DNA of 14,289 nt from Chloroflexota bacterium (GTDB taxonomy: Bacteria > Chloroflexota > Dormibacteria > CF-121). The notes beneath the pieces are model-generated. The model did no database searches. It saw only the letters and a program-made list of their open reading frames with translations, and was not told the origin of the DNA. The position numbers and the translations under genes are program-made. The first letter of the stretch is position 1; each line of letters begins with the position of its first letter. Positions 7,940 through 14,289 of the stretch are shown here, in pieces. The stretch lies in NCBI GenBank assembly GCA_005889395.1, contig VBFX01000166.1, positions 1-14,289 on the forward strand, given 5' to 3'.

Positions 7940-9292
7940 ATGGGCAGGACATTCGGCTTGATGGGCGTCGACTGGGAGCAGCGGGTCAACTTCGAACGGC
8001 TTCGTGTGGCGCGGCTGGATCGCATCAAGGGACTGCTCCGCGCGTCGGAGCTGGGATCACTGGTGTGCTTCGATCCCAACAACATTCGCTACATCACGAG
8101 TACGCTCATCGGGACCTGGAGCAACGACAAGTTCGTGCGCTGGTCGCTATTGATGCAGGACCGCGAGCCGATCATGTGGGATTTCGGTTCTGCGGCCCGG
8201 CACCATCAGATCTATTGCCCATGGCTCGACACCCGGTCGCGGGCAGGCATCACCAATTTCCGCGGCGGAATCCGGCCGGAAGCGGGCCGGGCTGAAGACG
8301 TGGCGCACAAGATCAAAGTGGAGCTGGAGCAGGCTGGCCTGGTAAACGACCCGGTCGGCCTCGACATCGTCGAGCCGCCCATCATGTTCGCCCTGCAAAA
8401 GGAAGGGCTCAACGTGATCGACGGGCAGCAGCTCATGCTGCAGGCCCGCATGATCAAGAGCGATGACGAGCTGATCCTGCTGGATACCGCCTGCATGATG
8501 GTCGACGCCGCCTACGAAGAGCTGTACAAGGTGATGGGGCCGGGCATGAAGGAGAACGAGCATCCGCACATCTACAGCGACCGCGTGATGCGACCGGGTG
8601 ATCCGGTGTTCTTCGACATCCTGCACGCCTACAACGGGTACCGCACCTGCTATTACCGGACGTTTGCGATCGCGAGCGCCTCAAAGGCGCTGGTCGATGC
8701 CTACGCTCGCTGCCGTTATTACCTCGACGATGCCATCAGCCGGGTGAAGCCAGGCGCCACAACGGCTGAGATCGCCGAGGCATTTCCGCGGGCGCAGGAA
8801 TTCGGCTTCCCCAACGAGGAGGCGGCGTTCGCCCTGCAGCTTGGGCACGGTGTCGGTCTCTCGATCTGGGAGAAGCCGGTGATCAGCCGACTGATCGCGC
8901 CTGAGCATGCCGACGTGATCGAGGAGGGCATGGTTTTTGCGCTTGAGACTTACTGGCCGGCGCCAGATGGCTCTCAAGCGGCGCGCATCGAGGAGCAGCT
9001 GATCGTAACGAAGACGGGCTCGGAAGTGATCACGCGCTTCCCCGCCGAGCAGCTGCTGGTCGCCGGCCAGCGCTATCAGACCGTTGAAGGCGCGCTGCCC
9101 ACGATGCGCGAGCGCCAGTCCAATCTGAACCGCGCGGATGGCCTTCTCAAAGAAGGGGTCAAGCCTAACGGTGCCGACCGACCACGAGCCGGATCGCCTG
9201 AACCGGCTGGTCGCAAGCGTTCCGGAGGCGATGCGGAGTCGCCGAAGGAAAGGCTTCGTCGCCAAGCACGTACTCGTCGAAGTCCACGGTAA
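7940..9292 (+). CDS. M24 (creatinase/aminopeptidase P fold) protein with altered metal site
   Basis: This 450-residue protein has an N-terminal creatinase-type domain (residues about 20-165) and a pita-bread catalytic domain (about 175-365). Ligand positions of metallo-M24 enzymes are D226, then 11 residues on a Cys (C237) where the second Asp is expected (GYRTCYYRTF versus the usual GYxSDxTRTF). H303 (GHGVGL), E336 (ALETYW) and E351 (RIEEQL) are kept. Four of five ligands are thus present. A C-terminal tail of roughly 50 residues, rich in Arg, Pro and Gly, follows the conserved fold and may not be structured. Divergent from the amidohydrolase operon, it may hydrolyse a C-N bond in the same pathway rather than Xaa-Pro peptides. 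That role is inferred. Confidence 0.85.
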   Translation: MGRTFGLMGVDWEQRVNFERLRVARLDRIKGLLRASELGSLVCFDPNNIRYITSTLIGTWSNDKFVRWSLLMQDREPIMWDFGSAARHHQIYCPWLDTRSRAGITNFRGGIRPEAGRAEDVAHKIKVELEQAGLVNDPVGLDIVEPPIMFALQKEGLNVIDGQQLMLQARMIKSDDELILLDTACMMVDAAYEELYKVMGPGMKENEHPHIYSDRVMRPGDPVFFDILHAYNGYRTCYYRTFAIASASKALVDAYARCRYYLDDAISRVKPGATTAEIAEAFPRAQEFGFPNEEAAFALQLGHGVGLSIWEKPVISRLIAPEHADVIEEGMVFALETYWPAPDGSQAARIEEQLIVTKTGSEVITRFPAEQLLVAGQRYQTVEGALPTMRERQSNLNRADGLLKEGVKPNGADRPRAGSPEPAGRKRSGGDAESPKERLRRQARTRRSPR

Positions 9293-9339
9293 CCGTCCGG
9301 CTCCCCTCACCACGAAGCCGCATTCATTTCCGGGTGACA

Positions 9340-9357
9340 GCCCCTATGGGCGTTTCA
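9340..9357 (+). terminator. weak candidate terminator of the M24 gene
   Basis: GCCC (9340-9343) can pair with GGGC (9348-9351), followed by GTTTCAAATT. The stem is only 4 bp and the T-tract is poor, so this is a weak candidate. The rest of 9293-9368 shows no gene. Confidence 0.2.
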
Positions 9358-9368
9358 AATTGGGAATA

Positions 9369-9456
9369 TGGCGGAGGGAGAGGGATTCGAACCCCCGAAG
9401 GCTTGCACCTTAGTGGTTTTCAAGACCACCGCCATCGACCACTCGGCCATCCCTCC
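9369..9456 (-). tRNA. tRNA-Ser(UGA)
   Basis: On the minus strand the 7-bp acceptor stem is GGAGGGA (9456-9450) with TCCCTCC (9379-9373). It has discriminator G and an encoded CCA (9371-9369). The D-arm GGCCGAGTGGT is typical of serine tRNAs, and the TTCGAAT T-loop is present. The anticodon loop CTTGAAA gives anticodon UGA at 9422-9420, reading UCA codons. A long variable arm with AAGG/CCTT stem marks a class II tRNA. It lies at the end of the minus-strand run that includes serS. It is not tRNA-Sec, which would carry anticodon UCA. Confidence 0.95.
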
Positions 9457-9480
9457 GGCGATCATCAATGATACGTGCGG

Positions 9481-10539
9481 TCAGGGAGTAGCAAATACGC
9501 TCTTGAGGAAGGCCTGCGCAACCTCGTCACCCTTTACCCGATAGGGCGCGAACCCCTTTGTGAGCGGGTCAAGCGTAATCGTCGAGGAGTATCCGAGGCC
9601 GGGTAGTGCGACCGACGGGATGAGCAGGCAGAAATCGTGGACCCGATCGTTCGGCTGCAGCAAGACCAGTAGAACGTAGAGCCTCTCGTCGATGAAGAAG
9701 GGAGGGCGAGAAACCTCGAAATGGATCCGGCGGTCGGGCGTGACTTTGCCCGTCCGGATGTGCAATCCGGCAATGCGATGGCTGGACAAGTCGTGAATCA
9801 GGAACGTCACCGTATCCAGACGGATCCGGTCTTGCGCAATGACGATGGACCCACCGCCGGCGCGCTCGAGCTCGGTCGCCGCCCAGAGCCGGCCAATGTC
9901 TCCTCGCCAGGTAGTGAGTGCCGTTCCCTCGACGAGCGCTTGGGACCGCAGCGGATGTGGCACAGGCGGAATCGGCGACGTCCAGTCCGGAATCGACGCC
10001 AACCAATCCGGCAGGCGGTCGATGTCGCGGAGGTGTTCACTCCAAAGGTCGGAGCCGAGGCCCGAGAAATTGCCGCTGAACAAGAAGCACTCTCGGTCCT
10101 GGACGATGCCGCGCGGACATCGTTCGCGGAACAGAGGAAATGGGATCATGAAGAGACGTCGATAGAGCTGGTCGTGCGGCGTCGGGACGTGCACGATGGC
10201 CAGGTAGGCGTTGGGATCGTCGATGACTTCCTTGACCAGTAAGTCGAAGCGCCCGTTACCGTCCGGCGTCAGCGATTGGAAAGCTTTGACCTGGATGGGA
10301 ACGGTACGTAGCGATCGGAGGCGCCGCAAATAGAGGTCGACACCCCGGTCGACGATTGGGCGAGCTATGGTCGCCGCACCACTACCCGCGGCCGCGAGGC
10401 TCACACCGAGCAGATCCTCGGCAATCGGGCCGAACTGCGCCGTACTGAGAGCACTGCGCCAGGCCGGGCGATGTGGTGGATCGAGACTCTCGGTCGGGTC
10501 GAGAAGTGCCATCTGACAGGTCCAACCCGCCAGGGCCAC
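9481..10539 (-). CDS. uncharacterised protein with PD-(D/E)XK nuclease-like N-terminus
   Basis: I do not recognise a named family for this 352-residue protein. The first 90 residues carry the order of a PD-(D/E)XK nuclease fold: E41 (FGPIAED), D68 (DRGVDLYL) and Q83-V84-K85 (PIQVKAF). This E...GVD...QVK arrangement is seen in DUF4365/Mrr-like domains. The remaining 260 residues show alternating hydrophobic strands (YLAIVHVP, LYVLLVLLQP) but no motif I can name. The GTG at 10539 is taken as start with a weak GGAAG before it; an ATG at 10512 is a fair alternative and keeps the motif. It lies 21 nt after the serS stop and 24 nt before the tRNA-Ser gene. A role in RNA or DNA cleavage is possible but unproven. 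Confidence 0.7.
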   Translation of the reverse strand: MALAGWTCQMALLDPTESLDPPHRPAWRSALSTAQFGPIAEDLLGVSLAAAGSGAATIARPIVDRGVDLYLRRLRSLRTVPIQVKAFQSLTPDGNGRFDLLVKEVIDDPNAYLAIVHVPTPHDQLYRRLFMIPFPLFRERCPRGIVQDRECFLFSGNFSGLGSDLWSEHLRDIDRLPDWLASIPDWTSPIPPVPHPLRSQALVEGTALTTWRGDIGRLWAATELERAGGGSIVIAQDRIRLDTVTFLIHDLSSHRIAGLHIRTGKVTPDRRIHFEVSRPPFFIDERLYVLLVLLQPNDRVHDFCLLIPSVALPGLGYSSTITLDPLTKGFAPYRVKGDEVAQAFLKSVFATP

Positions 10540-10560
10540 GATTCTTCCGCTAGTGCCCGC

Positions 10561-11820
10561 TCATCGAATGACGTCGAGACCGCCCATATAGGTGCGCAGC
10601 GCCGCGGGTACCCGGATAGTGCCGTCCTCCTGCTGATAATTCTCGATGATCGCGACGACCGTGCGCGGGAGCGCCAGCCCGGACCCGTTGAGGGTGTGGA
10701 CGAACTGCGGCTTGCCACCCTTTTCGCGATACCGGATGTTGGCGCGGCGCGCCTGGAAATCGCCGAAGTTCGAGCAGGACGAGACCTCGAGGTAGCGATC
10801 GTCACCCGGCACGTAGGCCTCGAGGTCGTACTTTTTCCACTGGGCAAAGCCCATGTCGCCGGTACACATCAGCAGCACGCGGTACGGGATTTCGAGCAGT
10901 TGGAGCACCGACTCCGCGTTCTTGACGAGCGACTCGAGCTCGGCCATCGAGGTTGCCTGGGCGACGAACTTGACCAGCTCGACCTTGTTGAATTGATGTA
11001 ACCGGATATAGCCCCGCGTGTCCTTGCCCGCCGCGCCCGCCTCACTTCGAAAATTCGTCGACCAGGCGACGTGCTTGATGGGAAGGTCGGCGGCGTCGAG
11101 CACTTCGTCGCGGTAGAGATTCGTGACCGGCACCTCGGCGGTCGGAATCAGGAAGAGGTCGCGCTTCTCGATTCGAAACGCGTCCTCCTCGAACTTCGGG
11201 AGCTGGCCGGTGCCGGTCATCGAGGCGCGGTTGACCAGCTGTGGCGGGAGGATCTCGGTGTATCCATGCTCCCGAATGTGCAGGTCCATCATGAAGTTGA
11301 GCAGCGCCCGCTCGAGCCTGGCGCCGGCGCCCTTTAGAAAGACGAAGCGAGAGCCGGTGACCTTGACGGCGCGCTCGAAATCGATGATGCCGAGCCGCTC
11401 GGCGATTTCGTAGTGCGGCCGCATCTTGAAGGCCGGTGGTTTGCGACCCTCGATGCCCCAGGTACGGACCGTGACGTTGCCGCCGGCATCTTTTCCTTCC
11501 GGCACCGAGTCGTCCGGCGGGTTCGGGACCTCGAGCAGCAGGGCGTTGAGGCGGGTATCGATGGGCGCGACCTTCTGTTCGAGCGCCTTGACCTCATCCC
11601 GCATACGGCGCAGCTCCGCGACCGCCGCCTCGTCGCGGCTTTTCGCCATCGCCGCGGATCGCCGGTTCTGCTCCGCCTTGAGCTGTTCGAGTTTTGTGAT
11701 CGCGTCGCGGCGCTCGGCATCGAGGCGAAGGATCTCGTCAACCGGCGCCGGCTCGCCCTTCTTGCGCGCGCCCTCCTTAACGAGGTCGGGGTGCTCGCGA
11801 ATGAAGCTAAGGCTCAGCAT
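10561..11820 (-). CDS. serS: seryl-tRNA synthetase
   Basis: This 419-residue class II enzyme charges tRNA-Ser with serine and in general also charges tRNA-Sec as the first step of selenocysteine synthesis. The N-terminal long antiparallel coiled-coil arm spans about 28-95. TAEV at 227-230, motif 2 with FRSE (257-260) and motif 3 with GSGLALPRTVVAIIENYQ near the C terminus are all present, and the length is normal. The ATG at 11820 is the usual start (MLSLSFIREHP) and overlaps the lysS end by 14 nt; a GTG at 11829 would add three residues. It is downstream of lysS, and the tRNA-Ser(UGA) gene lies further on in the same run. Confidence 0.97.
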   Translation of the reverse strand: MLSLSFIREHPDLVKEGARKKGEPAPVDEILRLDAERRDAITKLEQLKAEQNRRSAAMAKSRDEAAVAELRRMRDEVKALEQKVAPIDTRLNALLLEVPNPPDDSVPEGKDAGGNVTVRTWGIEGRKPPAFKMRPHYEIAERLGIIDFERAVKVTGSRFVFLKGAGARLERALLNFMMDLHIREHGYTEILPPQLVNRASMTGTGQLPKFEEDAFRIEKRDLFLIPTAEVPVTNLYRDEVLDAADLPIKHVAWSTNFRSEAGAAGKDTRGYIRLHQFNKVELVKFVAQATSMAELESLVKNAESVLQLLEIPYRVLLMCTGDMGFAQWKKYDLEAYVPGDDRYLEVSSCSNFGDFQARRANIRYREKGGKPQFVHTLNGSGLALPRTVVAIIENYQQEDGTIRVPAALRTYMGGLDVIR

Positions 11821-13300
11821 GGCGGGCACGCAGACTGGGGAACAGGATCACGTCGCGGATCGATGGCTGGTCCGTGAGGATCGCGACCAGCCGGTCGATC
11901 CCCAGGCCCATGCCGCCGGTCGGGGGAAAGCCGTATTCGAGTGCGGTGAGGAAGTCCTCGTCCATCGGATGCGTCTCCTCATCGCCCGCGGCGCGAGCCC
12001 GCGCCTGGTCTTCGAACCGGCTTCGCTGGTCATCGGGATCGTTCAACTCCGAGAACGCGTTGGCGATCTCCTCTCCGGCGAGGAAGAGCTCGAACCGGTC
12101 GGTCAGCCGCGGGTCGCTGGTGCGCCGGCGGGCGAGCGGCGACACTTCGACCGGGTGTCCGAGCACGAACGTCGGTTGGACCAGGGTGTCCTGTACCAGC
12201 TCCTCGAACAGTTCGGCGACCAGCCCACCCCATCCCAACCCGGGCTTGGGCTCGATGTTGTGTTTCTTGATCAGGGCCTGGAGCGCGGGCTCATCGGCCT
12301 GGCTCACGTCCTGGCCGACGGCCGTGCTGACCGCCTGCACCATCTCGATCCGCTTGAAGGGTCGCGTGAACGCGACCTCCTGGCCCTGATATTGGATCGT
12401 CGGCGTGCCCTTCACGCGCTCGGCCAGGTGGATGACCAGCGACTCGGTCAGCTCCAACATGCCCTCGACGTCGGTGTAAGCCTGGTAGAGCTCGAGCATC
12501 GTGTACTCCGGGCTGTGCCACTGGTCCATCCCCTCGTTGCGGAAGATGCGGCCAATCTCGTAGACGCGGTCGTAGCCACCGATGATGAGCCGTTTCAAGT
12601 AGAGCTCGAGCGCGATGCGCAGATAGAGGTCCATGTCGAGCGCGTTGTGGTGCGTGCGAAAGGGCCGCGCGGCCGCCCCACCGGCCAGCGCCTGGAGGAC
12701 GGGTGTTTCGACCTCGACGAAACCGCGACCCTTGAGGAAGGTGCGCGTTTCCTCCACCATGCGGCTCCGAGTCAAGAAGACGTCCATCACCTCGGGATTC
12801 GCGATCAAATCCAGGTAGCGCTGCCGGTAGCGGAGCTCCTTGTCCTTGAGGCCGTGGTACTTCTCGGGAAGCGGTCGCAGCGCCTTGGCGAGCAATACGA
12901 AATCCTCGAGCTCGCCGGTGATCTCGCCGCGCCTGGTGCGAAAGAGTGTGCCGTGCACGCCGATGATGTCGCCGAGGTCGAGGTCGGTAAAGCGCTTGTA
13001 GCTTTCTTCCCCGAGCTTGTCGACCTTCGCCAGCAGCTGGATGCGACCGGTGTGATCCTGGATGTGGGCGAAGGTGGCCTTCCCCATCACCCGGATCGCG
13101 ACCAGGCGGCCCGCGAGCGCGACCCGATCAGTGCGGGCGTCGGCCCCGGCGGATTTCTCGACTTGCTCGAACACGGCGAGGGCTTCCTTCGAGGTATGGG
13201 TTCGGTCGAAGCGGCTCTGGTATGGCTCGATGCCCTGCGAGCGGAGGGCCTGCAGTTTCTGACGGCGTTGCAGCTCCTGCTCGGACCACTCGGCTTCCAT
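11807..13300 (-). CDS. lysS: lysyl-tRNA synthetase, class II
   Basis: This 497-residue class II lysyl-tRNA synthetase charges tRNA-Lys. The N-terminal OB-fold anticodon-binding domain covers about 60-145 (VALAGRLVAIRVMGKATFAHI). The catalytic domain carries RYRQRYLDLI (157-166), motif 2 with FRNEGMDQWHSPEYTMLE (253-270) and motif 3 GMGLGIDRLVAIL near the end. The length is normal and no key residue is missing. The ATG at 13300 has only a weak GCGGA before it. The gene lies 22 nt after the stop of the upstream oxidoreductase gene and overlaps serS, so the three are probably co-transcribed. Confidence 0.97.
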   Translation of the reverse strand: MEAEWSEQELQRRQKLQALRSQGIEPYQSRFDRTHTSKEALAVFEQVEKSAGADARTDRVALAGRLVAIRVMGKATFAHIQDHTGRIQLLAKVDKLGEESYKRFTDLDLGDIIGVHGTLFRTRRGEITGELEDFVLLAKALRPLPEKYHGLKDKELRYRQRYLDLIANPEVMDVFLTRSRMVEETRTFLKGRGFVEVETPVLQALAGGAAARPFRTHHNALDMDLYLRIALELYLKRLIIGGYDRVYEIGRIFRNEGMDQWHSPEYTMLELYQAYTDVEGMLELTESLVIHLAERVKGTPTIQYQGQEVAFTRPFKRIEMVQAVSTAVGQDVSQADEPALQALIKKHNIEPKPGLGWGGLVAELFEELVQDTLVQPTFVLGHPVEVSPLARRRTSDPRLTDRFELFLAGEEIANAFSELNDPDDQRSRFEDQARARAAGDEETHPMDEDFLTALEYGFPPTGGMGLGIDRLVAILTDQPSIRDVILFPSLRARHAEP

Positions 13301-13322
13301 TCCGCGAAAGTCTAAATGGTGG

Positions 13323-14289
13323 CTAGAGGATGTCGAAGGAGCGGGCCTGCATCGGGCGATCGGGGCGGAACGGATTCTCCTCTGGCTTCACCCGCCCGGT
13401 GATCGCATCGATGGCACGGCGGCTGCCGCCGATGCTGCCCATGATGCCGTGGCCGCTGTAGCCAGTGTTGACCGCTAGTCCAGGTATTTGGGTCGGTCCC
13501 AGGAGTGGCCGACGATCTGGCGTGTAGGTGTATTGGCCCGCCTGCAACCACCACTGCAGCCGCGACGACCTCCAGACCTCTTTCCAGAAGGGAACGATGC
13601 GCGCCAGCGCGTGATCGCTGGCCGGATCGAGCAGGCCAAAGGCGAAGGCCGCCGAGGTGGGGACGTCGTCGAGCGGCGGCTCGGCGGGTGCCGGAGCCGT
13701 CCAGAGCGCGTGGGCGCCCGCCCCTGCGGGCCGCCAGTGCGCGCCGGTCTCGAACTCGATCGTCATCGGCGCGGCCGGCGGCACCTGCGGCACCTCGGGC
13801 ATGATCAGCTTCTGCCGGCGGACCGTGGCCAGCGGCAGGTCGAGGCCTGCCAGCTTGCCGAGCGGCCCGGAGAGCGGGCCCGCCGCGATCACGACGGTCT
13901 CCGCCGCGATCGAGCCATCGGCCGTGAGCACGCCGCGAATTCGATTTCCCTGTCGCACGAAGCCGGTCACCATTCGACCCGTCTCGAAGCGGGCCCCGCT
14001 CGCCTGGGCGAGCTCCAGGGCCAGCCGTCGCGGCTCGAGCCAGCCGTCGCCCTGGCGGAAGCGCGCATTCACGATGTCATCCGCCAGGTAGGGGAAGCGC
14101 CGCCGCGCCGACACGCCGTCCAGCAGCTCGACGTCATCGAGTCCCCACCCTCGCTGCGCCGCGACCAGGTCTTGTTGCGCCCGAGCCCCCTCCTGACTCC
14201 GAGCGACGAACAGGTAACCCTGATGGCGAAGCCCGATGTCGACGCGCTGATGCAGGTCGTCGAAAAACGTCACGCTCTCGCGCACCAGC
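13323..14289 (-). CDS. FAD-dependent oxidoreductase of the DAO family, N-terminus outside window
   Basis: The visible 320 or so residues are the middle and C-terminal parts of a D-amino acid oxidase/sarcosine oxidase-like flavoprotein. SVTFFDDLHQ and GYLFVARS form the early substrate-domain region. ETVVIAAGPLSG resembles the family's flavin-contact segment, and PDRRPLLGPTQIPGLAVNTG with GYSGHGIMGSIGG is the C-terminal FAD-binding signature. The frame stays open to the window edge, so the GxGxxG dinucleotide motif lies beyond it; the GTG at 14285 is not taken as a start. It would oxidise an amine or amino acid with FAD and oxygen or another acceptor. It precedes lysS by 22 nt; no functional link to translation is known to me. 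Confidence 0.85.
   Translation of the reverse strand, partial: LVRESVTFFDDLHQRVDIGLRHQGYLFVARSQEGARAQQDLVAAQRGWGLDDVELLDGVSARRRFPYLADDIVNARFRQGDGWLEPRRLALELAQASGARFETGRMVTGFVRQGNRIRGVLTADGSIAAETVVIAAGPLSGPLGKLAGLDLPLATVRRQKLIMPEVPQVPPAAPMTIEFETGAHWRPAGAGAHALWTAPAPAEPPLDDVPTSAAFAFGLLDPASDHALARIVPFWKEVWRSSRLQWWLQAGQYTYTPDRRPLLGPTQIPGLAVNTGYSGHGIMGSIGGSRRAIDAITGRVKPEENPFRPDRPMQARSFDIL

Noticed and set aside
9138..9413. A small plus-strand frame ending in RRERDSNPRRLAP
   Set aside because: Its end is translated from the antisense of tRNA-Ser, a well-known false protein pattern.
9369..9456. Possible tRNA-Sec, since a selenoprotein is nearby
   Set aside because: The anticodon is UGA (reads UCA), not UCA, and the acceptor stem is 7 bp as in tRNA-Ser rather than the longer stem of bacterial tRNA-Sec.
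11426..13315. A 629-residue open frame on the plus strand
   Set aside because: It is antisense to lysS and serS, both of which have complete class II motifs. Long antisense frames are common in high-GC DNA.

Overview
The window reads as chromosomal DNA from a high-GC, uncultivated-type soil or groundwater bacterium. Metabolic genes of the acyl-CoA dehydrogenase, SDR and amidohydrolase kinds sit close together with short overlaps. The left edge carries GC-rich palindromic intergenic repeats common in environmental genomes. I cannot fix the phylum. A Methylomirabilota/Rokubacteria-, Binatota- or Chloroflexota-like lineage would fit, but this is only an impression. No phage, insertion sequence or CRISPR array is visible.

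Left end (1-815): repeats, then an exported peroxiredoxin whose catalytic cysteine codon is an in-frame TGA (489-491). Right after the TGA is a 7-bp hairpin with a G at the first loop position, 18 nt from the TGA. This matches the bacterial SECIS pattern, so I read 285-815 as one selenoprotein gene rather than two fragments. It is the most notable item in the window.

Positions 848-4382 (+ strand): four tightly spaced genes for an acyl-CoA dehydrogenase, a histidine phosphatase, an APH-type kinase and an SDR. A kinase next to such a dehydrogenase recalls the LvaA/LvaC and ACAD10/ACAD11 route, where a hydroxyacyl-CoA is phosphorylated and then loses phosphate to give an enoyl-CoA.

Positions 4369-9292: a divergent catabolic-looking locus. 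On the minus strand, SnoaL-like protein, amidohydrolase, bicupin and an SDR-fold protein lacking the catalytic residues overlap or nearly touch. Facing away on the plus strand is an M24 (creatinase/aminopeptidase P fold) protein with Cys in place of the second metal-binding Asp. A shared 109-bp region lies between the two units.

Positions 9369-14289 (all minus strand): in transcription order, a partial FAD-dependent oxidoreductase, lysS, serS, a protein with a PD-(D/E)XK-like signature, and tRNA-Ser(UGA). The serine tRNA therefore lies in the same run as its own synthetase.
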